Source of the DNA: JAFGVL01 sp963663245
GTDB lineage: Bacteria > Bacteroidota > Bacteroidia > Bacteroidales > Paludibacteraceae
DNA length: 64,000 nucleotides
Reading direction: 5' to 3'
Assembly (NCBI GenBank): GCA_963663245.1
Contig: OY760143.1
Location: 1,054,001 to 1,118,000, forward strand
This document shows, in pieces, positions 37,298 through 45,585 of this stretch. Below the pieces are notes generated by a model. The model did no database searches and had not been told where the DNA came from. It worked only from the letters and a program-made list of their open reading frames with translations. The stretch's first letter is position 1. The number at the start of each line of letters is the position of its first letter. The position numbers and the translations under genes are program-made.

Positions 37298-37432
37298 CCC
37301 GATTTACAAACCGGGCACAGCCTCGAGTATTAGTCTGAAACAAACTCATTAAGAGTTTCTTACCAAGGGTTACCACGTTTTCTCTGAGAGAGATTAGATT
37401 AATTTATGCCGGATAAATACTCAGAGAGCGTG
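37298..37432 (+). promoter_or_regulatory. Structured 5' leader of the helicase mRNA
   Basis: Three hairpins can be drawn: CCCG/CGGG (37298-37315); AAACTC-ATTAA-GAGTTT (37342-37358); and a long-range stem joining CACG (37374-37377) plus CTCTGAG (37382-37388) with CTCAGAG (37420-37426) plus CGTG (37429-37432). The last ends 16 nt before the ATG. No protein-coding frame fits. A cis-acting element (cold response, or autoregulation by the helicase) is an inference. Confidence 0.5.
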
Positions 37433-37448
37433 TAATAACACAAACAAA

Positions 37449-39260
37449 ATGACATTTAAAGAATTAGGACTTAATGACGAGCTTCTAAGAGCAATCGAAG
37501 AACTTGGCTATGAGAATGCTATGCCTGTACAAGAGCGTAGTATTCCATTTATGATGAACGAAACCAAGGATTTAGTTGCCTTGGCTCAAACAGGTACAGG
37601 TAAAACAGCCGCTTTCGGTTTACCTATTCTCAATTTACTAGACGTACAGAGAAAAGAAACACAAGCTTTAATACTAGCTCCAACACGTGAGTTATGTATT
37701 CAAATTTCCAACGATTTAAAAGGCTACTCTAAATACATGAAGGGCATGAAAGTCGTTCCTGTATATGGAGGGGAGAATATAATTCTTCAATTACGCCAAT
37801 TAGATGTACCACCACAAATTATTGTAGCTACTCCAGGTAGATTAATCGATTTAATCGAACGCCGTAAGGTGAAATTGGGTAGTGCAGATTTCTTGGTCTT
37901 GGATGAGGCAGATGAAATGTTAAATATGGGCTTCTTAGATGATATCAATACCATCTTCGAGCAAACTCCAGACACACGACGTACCATGCTTTTCTCAGCT
38001 ACTATGCCAGCAGGTATTGCCAAGCTTTCTAAGAAATACATGAAAGAACGTGAAGAGATTTCAGTAGGAAAGAAAAATGCAGGAACGGAAAACGTAGAGC
38101 ATGTATATTATATGGTACAGGCACGCGACCGTTATTTAGCCTTAAAGAGAATCGTAGATTTAAACCCAGATATTTACGGAATTGTTTTCTGTCGTACGCG
38201 CCAAGAAACAAAAGATGTGGCAGACCACTTAATGAATGATGGTTATAGTGCTGATGCTTTGCACGGTGATTTATCACAAGCGCAACGTGATTCTGTGATG
38301 CAAAAATTCCGTAACAAAAACATTCAAGTATTAGTAGCAACAGATGTAGCTGCTCGTGGGTTGGATGTAAACAACTTAACGCACGTTATCAATTATAACT
38401 TACCAGACGATACGGAGAGTTATACGCACCGTAGTGGACGTACAGGTCGTGCCAATAAGAAAGGTATTTCTATTGCGATTATTCATAGCAGAGAGAAACA
38501 TAAGATTCGTGATATCGAACGTGTAATAGGACGTCAGTTTGAGCAACAACAAATTCCGAATGGAATGGATGTATGTAAAAAACAATTGTTTCACTTGGTA
38601 GAACGTATGGAAAATGTAGAGGTAAACAGCGAACAGCTAGACCCTATGTTCCCTGATATTTTAAAGAAACTAGAATATATTGATAAAGAAGATATTATTA
38701 AACGCTTTGTGTCTTTAGAGTTCAACCGCTTTTTAGATTATTATAAAAAAGCTGCAGATTTAAATATCTCTGCCAACGATAATGGAAGAGACCGTGGTGG
38801 CAAATCGGATAGAGGAGGACGTGGCAATAAAACACGTTTAAAAATCAATTTAGGTACAAAAGAAAGCTTTAGTCCGAATCGTTTACTAGGTATGCTTAAC
38901 GATGCTACAGGCGATAAAAGCATTACTGTAACGGGTATAGAAGTAACCAATAAATTTACCTTCTTCGACGTATTTTCTGATAAGGCTGATGTAGTAATGT
39001 CTGCCTTTGAAGATATGGGAGAAGCCAAAGTGGGTATTGCTAAAGGAGGCCGTGGTAATGGCGGTGGAAAAGAAGGCTCGTACCGAGGAAACGGTGGTGG
39101 CTATAAAGGGAAAAGTCGTAGCTCAGGTGGCGGAGGAGGTTCTCGTCGCAGAAGTGAAGGAGGTAATAAGTTTGGAGGAGAACGCAGAGATGGCGGTGGC
39201 GGAAGCTCTCGTCGTGGTGGTGGTAACTCTAATAGCGATAAGCCTTGGAGAAATAGATAA
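37449..39260 (+). CDS. deaD: DEAD-box RNA helicase (DeaD/CsdA-like)
   Basis: ATP-dependent RNA unwinding enzyme for ribosome assembly and mRNA decay, typically cold induced. 603 residues: Q-motif FKELGLNDELLRAIEELGYENAMPVQ region at the start, Walker A AQTGTGKTAAFGLP, PTRELCIQ, DEAD (VLDEADEML), SAT, then the second RecA domain with HGDLSQAQRD and HRSGRTGRANKKG. A C-terminal DbpA/CsdA-type RNA-binding domain (about 455-530) is followed by a Gly/Arg-rich RGG tail of about 75 residues ending SDKPWRNR. The tail and RBD separate it from short RhlE-type helicases. Confidence 0.93.
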   Translation: MTFKELGLNDELLRAIEELGYENAMPVQERSIPFMMNETKDLVALAQTGTGKTAAFGLPILNLLDVQRKETQALILAPTRELCIQISNDLKGYSKYMKGMKVVPVYGGENIILQLRQLDVPPQIIVATPGRLIDLIERRKVKLGSADFLVLDEADEMLNMGFLDDINTIFEQTPDTRRTMLFSATMPAGIAKLSKKYMKEREEISVGKKNAGTENVEHVYYMVQARDRYLALKRIVDLNPDIYGIVFCRTRQETKDVADHLMNDGYSADALHGDLSQAQRDSVMQKFRNKNIQVLVATDVAARGLDVNNLTHVINYNLPDDTESYTHRSGRTGRANKKGISIAIIHSREKHKIRDIERVIGRQFEQQQIPNGMDVCKKQLFHLVERMENVEVNSEQLDPMFPDILKKLEYIDKEDIIKRFVSLEFNRFLDYYKKAADLNISANDNGRDRGGKSDRGGRGNKTRLKINLGTKESFSPNRLLGMLNDATGDKSITVTGIEVTNKFTFFDVFSDKADVVMSAFEDMGEAKVGIAKGGRGNGGGKEGSYRGNGGGYKGKSRSSGGGGGSRRRSEGGNKFGGERRDGGGGSSRRGGGNSNSDKPWRNR

Positions 39261-39284
39261 TAAGAAATTAGTATAGTAGATATA

Positions 39285-39316
39285 AAAAATGCCTCGATAA
39301 TTATCGAGGCATTTTT
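39285..39316. terminator. Bidirectional terminator between deaD and the pgs operon
   Basis: A perfect 32-bp palindrome built on AAAAATGCCTCGATAA and its complement. It ends both the helicase transcript and the convergent pgs operon. Confidence 0.85.
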
Positions 39317-39318
39317 AT

Positions 39319-40548
39319 TTATTTCTTTAGGAAGTAATTAGAATAAATAATTTTCCTGTTGTCGGTAAGTGATACAATGTATAATCCTTTTTTAAGATAA
39401 CTTACATCAATAGTAGATGTTTCTCCTGTTACGGTCTCTTTTGAAACTATAAATCCTTGTAAATTGTAGATGTAAATTTCTGTTGCAGTAATATTTTTCT
39501 TGTAAATATTTATTGTTGAAATTGCAGGGTTAGGAAATATAAGGAAATCATTAGCATTTTTGATTGAGTCCAGCTGATTCTTTTTTACAGTATTAATAGA
39601 ATCTATTAGGTATTGTTCTATAGATATTTTTTCTAGTATCTTTCCATAATTGCCAACAATAAGTCCTGTATTATTCGCTTGAAAAGCTAAACTACGTAAT
39701 GTGCTCGAGGAACAGCTCGGCATAGATTTCCATGTATTTCCTGCATCTGTACTATTTAAAATAGTTCCACTTGTCCCAACAATATAGGCTGTGTCTGGAT
39801 GAGAGAAGTTTATTGCTTCTAGGTTATTTGTTGAGCTAATTGAGATGTCTTGCCAATTAAGCCCAGCATTAGTTGTTTTTATAATGCAGCCAGAATCTCC
39901 TACCGCAAATCCAGTGTTAGCGTCTGTGAAGTATACATCGTTGAGCGCTTTTGTTACAGGGCTAATTTGAATGCTCCATGTTACACCACCATCAATTGTT
40001 TTTAATAGGGTACCCATATCTCCGACAGCATAGCCTACTATGTCTGAAGTGAAGCATACGCCGTATAATGAATTACTCGTGTTGCTTGTCTGAATATACC
40101 AATAGGTGCCACTAGTCTTTGTTTTAATTATTCTTCCAGATGAGCCAACAGCAAAACCAATACTATCGTTAATAAAATCTATTCCATAAAGATAACGAGT
40201 TGTTCTGCTGTCAAGAGCAAACCAGTTTTGTCCACCATCAATTGTTTTAAGTGCAACACCCGATTTTCCAACAACAAATCCTAAAGTATCGCTTGGGAAA
40301 TCCGCGGCATATAGAGAATTTGTCGTGCCACTATTTTGAATGCTCCAGCTCTCTCCTTGGTCTGTCGATTTAATGATAGTACCTGATAGTCCAATTGCAT
40401 AATAACTATTGCTGCTTGCGTAAACACCGTAAAGCGATTTTTTTTGCGGTATAGAATCTTTACAACGCCAATTAGCAAATGCTTGAACATGTAAGATTAT
40501 AGCTATGCCAATCAATATAAAATGTTTAGATATTGTGTTGTTTTTCAT
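39319..40548 (-). CDS. YCF48-type beta-propeller with T9SS tail
   Basis: Last gene of the pgs operon, 2 bp after the barrel gene. The 409-residue protein has a signal peptide and about seven blades of ~42 residues with the pattern GYAVGDMGTLLKTIDGGVTW, typical of YCF48/photosystem II assembly-like and BNR-type propellers, here unrelated to photosynthesis. The C-terminal ~75 residues (FLIFPNPAISTINIYKKN ... GLYIVSLTDNRKIIYSNYFLKK) are a type-A T9SS sorting domain, so it should reach the cell surface. Co-transcription with polyglutamate genes suggests binding or anchoring of the polymer (inference); family proteins are otherwise generic scaffolds. Confidence 0.82.
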   Translation of the reverse strand: MKNNTISKHFILIGIAIILHVQAFANWRCKDSIPQKKSLYGVYASSNSYYAIGLSGTIIKSTDQGESWSIQNSGTTNSLYAADFPSDTLGFVVGKSGVALKTIDGGQNWFALDSRTTRYLYGIDFINDSIGFAVGSSGRIIKTKTSGTYWYIQTSNTSNSLYGVCFTSDIVGYAVGDMGTLLKTIDGGVTWSIQISPVTKALNDVYFTDANTGFAVGDSGCIIKTTNAGLNWQDISISSTNNLEAINFSHPDTAYIVGTSGTILNSTDAGNTWKSMPSCSSSTLRSLAFQANNTGLIVGNYGKILEKISIEQYLIDSINTVKKNQLDSIKNANDFLIFPNPAISTINIYKKNITATEIYIYNLQGFIVSKETVTGETSTIDVSYLKKGLYIVSLTDNRKIIYSNYFLKK

Positions 40549-40550
40549 AA

Positions 40551-41741
40551 CTATCTAATAAAATGTTTTAGATAAAGTTTCTCTGGCGAAATAAGCAAGC
40601 CAATAGAGTAATCCATTGTTTGGTAAGGTCTTCTATATTTCCAACTTACTCTATTTGCGTTAGAACTCCTATTTTCATAAGTAGCTCTTAATTGAATATC
40701 TAGGAAAGTAAGCAGCTTAATTCTTCCCGTAAATGAAGAATTAAAATAAGTGTAATTTAAAACAGGATAAGGTGTTAAATTAGTAGGTGCTTCACATTTA
40801 TCAAATTGAATATTTTGAATCTTATTATTCCAACTCAGGAAAAATCTTTTATAACTATAGCTGGCAAAAAGACCCCCTCCAATTCTGTCGAAAGAATAAT
40901 AGTTATTATATACATCTTCTCTACTTTCGTAAAAAAAATAAGGTTTGAAGAAGAATAGTTGGTTTGGCTTAAAGCTGTAAGAAACTCTTGAAGTTAAACT
41001 TTTATATTTTCTAGGAACAAGATAATTGGGTGCTAGTATAGAATCGTATGAAGGTAAATAGCTGTAATTTCTCTCAAAATAATTTATATTTAATTCTACT
41101 TTATGCTTCTTGTTTATTTTCTTATAAAAGACTAAACCAATAGTTTGTTGTGAGTTGTCCAATGGAATTAAATCATCTCCACTGCCATACAAAGAATGTT
41201 TTTTATCAAACACTTTGTCTTGGTAGCTGTATTGCAAGCTTATTTTATGTTTCTTATCTATTTTGTAAATAGAGTATATAGTAGCTATTCCTCCTGTATA
41301 GGAGAGGGAGTAATTCGTTTCTTCTCCTAAGTTATTGGAGCTAAATTTTTGTTGTTTTTTAAATTCTAGAATGCTTCCAACTTTTAGTTTTTTATTCAGC
41401 TGGTAAGTCGGATTAGCACTAATAGATATATAGCTGCGATTTAATAAGGAGTCTGTCGAATAGTTACACATCCTTAATAGAGCATTCATTTTTAAACTGA
41501 TCTTTTCTGATATCTGTTGCTTATTTTCAACAGCTGCTCCATAGGCAATAAAAGGAATGTTTTTTAGCAGCTCCTGTTTGTTGTAGCCAATTTTATTTAC
41601 ATAATCATATATAGTGTCAGGGCTATAATAAGGATTATAGCTTGCTCCATAAGAACTGAAAATTCTGCTTTTAGTTTGAGCAAGAGCAGGGATGCCTAGA
41701 CAGAAAATTAGACAGATATAAATGGATAAGACTTTGTTCAT
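40551..41741 (-). CDS. Probable outer-membrane beta-barrel protein of pgs operon
   Basis: 396 residues not matched to a named family. A signal peptide (MNKVLSIYICLIFCLGIPALAQ) is followed by many alternating hydrophobic/polar strands rich in Tyr, Phe and Ser (YISISANPTYQLNKKLKVGSILEFKK; KHKISLQYSYQDKVF; KHKVELNINYFERNY; RRPYQTMDYSIGLLISP), with short Lys-rich turns, the look of a 14-18-strand barrel. Its start overlaps the preceding gene by 4 bp, so translation is coupled. In a diderm, a polyglutamate polymer needs an outer-membrane exit, and this protein is the natural candidate (inference). Confidence 0.7.
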   Translation of the reverse strand: MNKVLSIYICLIFCLGIPALAQTKSRIFSSYGASYNPYYSPDTIYDYVNKIGYNKQELLKNIPFIAYGAAVENKQQISEKISLKMNALLRMCNYSTDSLLNRSYISISANPTYQLNKKLKVGSILEFKKQQKFSSNNLGEETNYSLSYTGGIATIYSIYKIDKKHKISLQYSYQDKVFDKKHSLYGSGDDLIPLDNSQQTIGLVFYKKINKKHKVELNINYFERNYSYLPSYDSILAPNYLVPRKYKSLTSRVSYSFKPNQLFFFKPYFFYESREDVYNNYYSFDRIGGGLFASYSYKRFFLSWNNKIQNIQFDKCEAPTNLTPYPVLNYTYFNSSFTGRIKLLTFLDIQLRATYENRSSNANRVSWKYRRPYQTMDYSIGLLISPEKLYLKHFIR

Positions 41742-42658
41742 TTAAGTGTAGCTGTTTTTTTAGTTTTTTTGCTGTCTAAGAATAATCTAATGATAGCAGA
41801 TTTTGCCCCACTTTCTAAGCTAATCGAATATTTCTCACTAGCTGAACTTGGCTTAGCTAGATTCAGATAAAATGTTTGAGAAGTACCTGGGATTTTTTTC
41901 TTTTCGGTTACGAACTCTAATTCATTAGAACGGTGAGAGTTTATTTTATATACTTTAGATGTATTTTTGTTTTGATTTGTGAGCCTTATTTTTAACTCAA
42001 TCTCATCCAACATTACATAAGAGAATTCTGGTCGCAATAATACTTTTATTCGTTCACTGTCGGTAATTGAAAAGTTAAAGGAAGATGTTTCAGATAATTG
42101 GTGGTATGTTCTTACAACGCCAGATTTCACATATCGTATATCTTGCGAAGGAATTGTGTTCTCTGGTTTTATTTCAGTCCATGCTGGTCGTGGTTTTTTT
42201 TCAAAGTATACTTGAATGTGCGCCTTAGGTTCTTTTGTTGTTTTATTAAAAACATAGCGGTGGGTGCCAGGAGGTACTTTAATTACCAATTGTTTTTTTC
42301 TAGTTGGTAATCCTAGTATTTTCTCATTTTTATATTTTAAAGCACTTACTTTTAAGGTAGGTATTTTTAAAGTTTTTACAAACTTACCTCGTTTGTATTT
42401 TATCGAGAATGATTCTGTCTTGAAATCACCTGTTTTAGCTCTTGATCGCACGTTAATGTAAATTTTCCCAGGTCCTTTTACTAGATATTCAGTTTTAGAC
42501 TTACTTGATAGGGCATAGTATGTATGCGTTTTTTTTCCTTGTACTAAAACTTTGGCTACCGATTTTACTGGGGTTAATCTAACTTTTTTGGGTTTGGCTG
42601 CAAAGGCTGTAGATAAACTGAAAAAAAGTATGCTTGTAATTATAAGTATTTTTCTCAT
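41738..42658 (-). CDS. Exported highly basic protein of pgs operon
   Basis: 306 residues of unknown family. The signal peptide (MRKILIITSILFFSLSTAFA) is followed by a strongly Lys/Arg-rich, beta-strand-rich chain (KPKKVRLTPVKSVAKVLVQG; KYKRGKFVKTLKIPTLKVSA; PTRKKQLVIKVPPGTHRYVF) ending in KKTKKTATLK. No cysteine or lipobox, so it is likely periplasmic. Both ends overlap neighbours by 4 bp. A polycation next to polyglutamate synthase genes suggests it binds or guides the anionic polymer through the periplasm (inference). There is no catalytic motif. Confidence 0.7.
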   Translation of the reverse strand: MRKILIITSILFFSLSTAFAAKPKKVRLTPVKSVAKVLVQGKKTHTYYALSSKSKTEYLVKGPGKIYINVRSRAKTGDFKTESFSIKYKRGKFVKTLKIPTLKVSALKYKNEKILGLPTRKKQLVIKVPPGTHRYVFNKTTKEPKAHIQVYFEKKPRPAWTEIKPENTIPSQDIRYVKSGVVRTYHQLSETSSFNFSITDSERIKVLLRPEFSYVMLDEIELKIRLTNQNKNTSKVYKINSHRSNELEFVTEKKKIPGTSQTFYLNLAKPSSASEKYSISLESGAKSAIIRLFLDSKKTKKTATLK

Positions 42659-43782
42659 TTTTCTTCTGTTTCTTGTTGAATAATTTCATTTCCTAAAGCA
42701 TTCTGTTTTTTATCAAATACAATGATTAGAAATATAAGCATCACTAAAAATAGAGTTGTCCCTAAAACGATACGCATATCATATTGTAAATCGTAAAATA
42801 GTTTTCCTTTTCCAGGTTTTGGTAATGGAGTTGGTTCTTTGGGTAAATCATAGCGGTTCATTAAACCTTCTATGTTTTTTAAGTTTATCAGAGGTGTTTT
42901 TAAACTTGCAAATTCAAACATGATTCCTTCTTTTTCTTTAAAAAGATTTAACTTAACATCTTTAGATAAACCAGATGGGAAAGTTGCAGAGTTTTCTACA
43001 CCACCTAAACTAGCAATTCCACCTCCAATATTTATATATAACTGGATTTTGCCTAATTTGTTTTCTCGTTGAGCAAATATTTTCATTCTTGTTGCAATAT
43101 TTTCTTCAAATGTTTTACCATTGATTAATTGCACACCATTTCTTTCAATAGCAGCAATACACTGTTCACGACCTTCCGTACTTAGCGTTCGTCCTAAATC
43201 TTCATTAGCACCTATCGACGAGGCTATAATTGAATGACTAATATACTTACCCTCTTCTAAACTTTTGTGAATATCTAAGAAAGTGTAATCAGGGTTGTTG
43301 GCTCCCCAAGAAGAGGAAGATACAGATGCAATGTAACTAACTTTTAGTTCTAGGGCTTCTGCTGCTGCACAAGCTGCAATGTTTAGAGCAGGAAAGGAGC
43401 CTGTAGCACCAATGGCAATATGGTCTCCTTTTTTAAGCTTGGCATCCTTGAATAGTTCGACTAATAAGGCTGCAAAGTTGGGGTTGGCAGTGCTTAATTT
43501 AATGGGCAAGGAACCTCTACCAGAGGTGATGGAAGAATAACGAGTTCCTATTATTTTAGTGTCGTTAGGGTCGTTAATATTGTCAATAGAAATTTCATCC
43601 TTAAAGTGCTTCTCTTTTAAATAAGATAAGCTTTCATCCATTATTCTTGCGGCATCCAATTTCTCTTCAAAATAGGGTTGCGTATATTCTTTTTTAGTAT
43701 TCTCAACAATATACATTAATACTATTGAGAGTATACCCAATATACTTAGTACTAAAGTTGATCTAATTGATATGTTTCTCAT
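42655..43782 (-). CDS. pgsW: Poly-gamma-glutamate system protein PgsW
   Basis: 375 residues with an N-terminal membrane anchor (about 9-27) and a second helix near the end (about 338-356), leaving a periplasmic domain between. Conserved stretches are GDHIAIGATGSFPALNIAACAAAEALELKVSYIASVSSSSWGANNP-like residues 115-165 (quoted by its motifs ATGSFPALN and SSSSWGANNP), GANEDLGRTLSTEGREQ and NIGGGIASLGG. This matches the PgsW family seen beside pgsB and pgsC in Leptospira, Fusobacterium and others, where it takes the place of the Bacillus accessory subunits. Its biochemical role is not known. Confidence 0.85.
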   Translation of the reverse strand: MRNISIRSTLVLSILGILSIVLMYIVENTKKEYTQPYFEEKLDAARIMDESLSYLKEKHFKDEISIDNINDPNDTKIIGTRYSSITSGRGSLPIKLSTANPNFAALLVELFKDAKLKKGDHIAIGATGSFPALNIAACAAAEALELKVSYIASVSSSSWGANNPDYTFLDIHKSLEEGKYISHSIIASSIGANEDLGRTLSTEGREQCIAAIERNGVQLINGKTFEENIATRMKIFAQRENKLGKIQLYINIGGGIASLGGVENSATFPSGLSKDVKLNLFKEKEGIMFEFASLKTPLINLKNIEGLMNRYDLPKEPTPLPKPGKGKLFYDLQYDMRIVLGTTLFLVMLIFLIIVFDKKQNALGNEIIQQETEEK

Positions 43783-43783
43783 C

Positions 43784-44242
43784 TTAGTATAGGTCTGGGA
43801 TTAATGCTCCGTTGTTAATAATAATCACTATAAATCGAACTAGAATAGAAATGATAGCAAGCATTGCAATGGTTTTGATAAAGCCTTGCTTTACCGACCA
43901 ATGTCCTACTAATCCGGGAACTACCCAGCCAATAGCTGAAAGCTCTATTGTTGTTTTTGCAGTATTGAAAAACATAAAGTGATGCGAAACGATGGCTAGT
44001 ATTGTTCCTATTAATAGAGAGACAACCATTTGTCTTCGTCCAAACAAGAAGGTGAATTTACTTATTAACTTAATAATAAGAAATGTAGCAAAAGCTACTG
44101 TCACCATTCCTATTAGTCTGTCTGGTTCGCCAATTTGTAAGGCAATGTATCCAGGAACTATTATTCCCCCCGCTGCCATTCCAAATGCTTCTACAAAGAA
44201 TAGCGAAAGCACAATTCCAATTGTTACTGCAACTTCTATCAT
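43784..44242 (-). CDS. pgsC: Poly-gamma-glutamate biosynthesis protein PgsC/CapC
   Basis: 152-residue polytopic membrane protein with four or five helices; length equals the PgsC family (about 150). Characteristic segments are FFVEAFGMAAGGIIVPGYIALQ near the start and GWVVPGLVGHWSVKQG near residue 110. In Bacillus it forms the membrane synthase with PgsB. Its ATG overlaps the pgsB stop by 4 bp (coupled translation). Confidence 0.9.
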   Translation of the reverse strand: MIEVAVTIGIVLSLFFVEAFGMAAGGIIVPGYIALQIGEPDRLIGMVTVAFATFLIIKLISKFTFLFGRRQMVVSLLIGTILAIVSHHFMFFNTAKTTIELSAIGWVVPGLVGHWSVKQGFIKTIAMLAIISILVRFIVIIINNGALIPDLY

Positions 44243-45420
44243 GTTAAAGTGGTGTTATGGTTTTCTTCAAAATATTTTGATAATTCAGCCCCTCCAGCTC
44301 CCATGTTTCCAAAGGCTACAATTACTGATTCTTTAGTTAAGGAGGGGAATATCTTTTCAACTTGTGTTTTAGGGTTGTCTTGACCTATTAAAAGTATTTT
44401 CCCAGTATCTATCTTTTGTTTGTTGGCCATCATTTTGACTAACTCAACATTCTCTCCTGAAATTATGAGTTGGTCAAACTCTAAAGTAGCCGAGGCTTGT
44501 ATCAGTTGTTCAGAGCGTTCTTTTCTGTCCTTTCGAGCGTTAATAACAATAACATATTGCTTATTTTCTCCTTCCATCTTTTTGATGTTATTCCATAACA
44601 TAATGGATGACTCAGGGTCATTGGCAGCAAGAGCATTGTAGAAATGCATGGTCTTATTTTCTTTTTTCACCGTGAACTTTCGAAGTACCCCTTCATCAGG
44701 CAAAGCCTTTTTCATTGCTTTTAATGCCAATGTTCTATCTACCTTTAAATCTTTGCAAATTGCAAGAGCTAAAGCTACATTTTCTGGATGTTCAAAGTAA
44801 GTAAAGCCTTCCATCTCTTCAGCGCTAACCTTGTCGTTAATGGTAGCAAAATGTTGGGTGTTATTCTTTTGTGCTCTTTTTTCAATATAATCATGCAAGC
44901 GATCTTCAGCAGTAAAAAGTTTAGATTTTTTGGGAATAGTTAAGCATAGAGCTTCGGCTACATTTATAAGTTTAGGACCCATTACATCTAAATGGTCTAG
45001 ACGAATGTTGGTAATAACACCATGTGTTGCTTTTACCATCTGGTGCTCAGTAATACGTTGGTAAGTCGGTTGTAAGGCCATGCATTCAATTAGTAAAATA
45101 TCTGCTTTTTGTTGAGAACAGAATTTTACAATATTTAATTGCTCAAGAATATTAGCCTTTTCTTTTCTATGAACAACTACTTCGGTTCCGTCGTCAAGAA
45201 TCATACGAGGGAAGGTGCCTGTTACTTTTGTAATCGTTTTATATCCTCCAGCTCTTAAGCCAGCACCAACTAAACGGGTTACACTAGATTTTCCTCGAGT
45301 ACCGTTAACATGAATGCGAATTGGAATGGAAAGTAAGTGTTTTTGATGTTGACGGTATTCGAAAATACCGTAAGCAATTAACACTAATGTTAGTATAAGA
45401 ATAATTATGAAACTTCCCAT
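44239..45420 (-). CDS. pgsB: Poly-gamma-glutamate synthase PgsB/CapB
   Basis: ATP-dependent amide ligase of the Mur-ligase type that extends gamma-linked polyglutamate. The 393 residues match the Bacillus enzyme in length. An N-terminal membrane helix (about 4-20) precedes the P-loop HVNGTRGKSSVTRLV (Gly40-Ser46). Further motifs: LLIECMALQP, GVITNIRLDHLDVMG (Mur-type ATPase region), YFEHPENVALALAICKDL, and NALAANDPESS. No capA/pgsA, pgsE, capD or glutamate racemase gene lies in the operon. First gene of a six-gene transcript. Confidence 0.93.
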   Translation of the reverse strand: MGSFIIILILTLVLIAYGIFEYRQHQKHLLSIPIRIHVNGTRGKSSVTRLVGAGLRAGGYKTITKVTGTFPRMILDDGTEVVVHRKEKANILEQLNIVKFCSQQKADILLIECMALQPTYQRITEHQMVKATHGVITNIRLDHLDVMGPKLINVAEALCLTIPKKSKLFTAEDRLHDYIEKRAQKNNTQHFATINDKVSAEEMEGFTYFEHPENVALALAICKDLKVDRTLALKAMKKALPDEGVLRKFTVKKENKTMHFYNALAANDPESSIMLWNNIKKMEGENKQYVIVINARKDRKERSEQLIQASATLEFDQLIISGENVELVKMMANKQKIDTGKILLIGQDNPKTQVEKIFPSLTKESVIVAFGNMGAGGAELSKYFEENHNTTLT

Positions 45421-45464
45421 TTGTCAAATAGAGTAGTGATGTAATAGTTGATTAAAAAAGAAGT

Positions 45465-45472
45465 CAAATATA
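45465..45472 (-). promoter_or_regulatory. pgs operon promoter -7 box
   Basis: TATATTTG on the minus strand, exact to TAnnTTTG, 44 bp before the pgsB start. Confidence 0.55.
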
Positions 45473-45550
45473 GTTTTTTTTTTAAAATAAGGATGATAAT
45501 ATTATATGTTGTAAAGCCTCTATTTATAGTTGGCACATCGTTTTCTTAAT

Positions 45551-45585
45551 AAAAAAGAGCCTCGGTAATTATCGAGGCTCTTTTT
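45551..45585 (-). terminator. Terminator of the GH105-DUF4861 operon
   Basis: AAAAAAGAGCCTCG and its complement around an 8-base centre, directly next to the DUF4861 stop codon. Its core (GCCTCG..TAATTATCGAGGC) is nearly the same as the palindrome at 39285, so the two ends of the pgs operon region carry sister hairpins. Confidence 0.8.

Noticed and set aside
39319..40548. Photosystem-related protein
   Set aside because: YCF48-type repeats occur widely in secreted Bacteroidota proteins; the T9SS tail and operon show another role.
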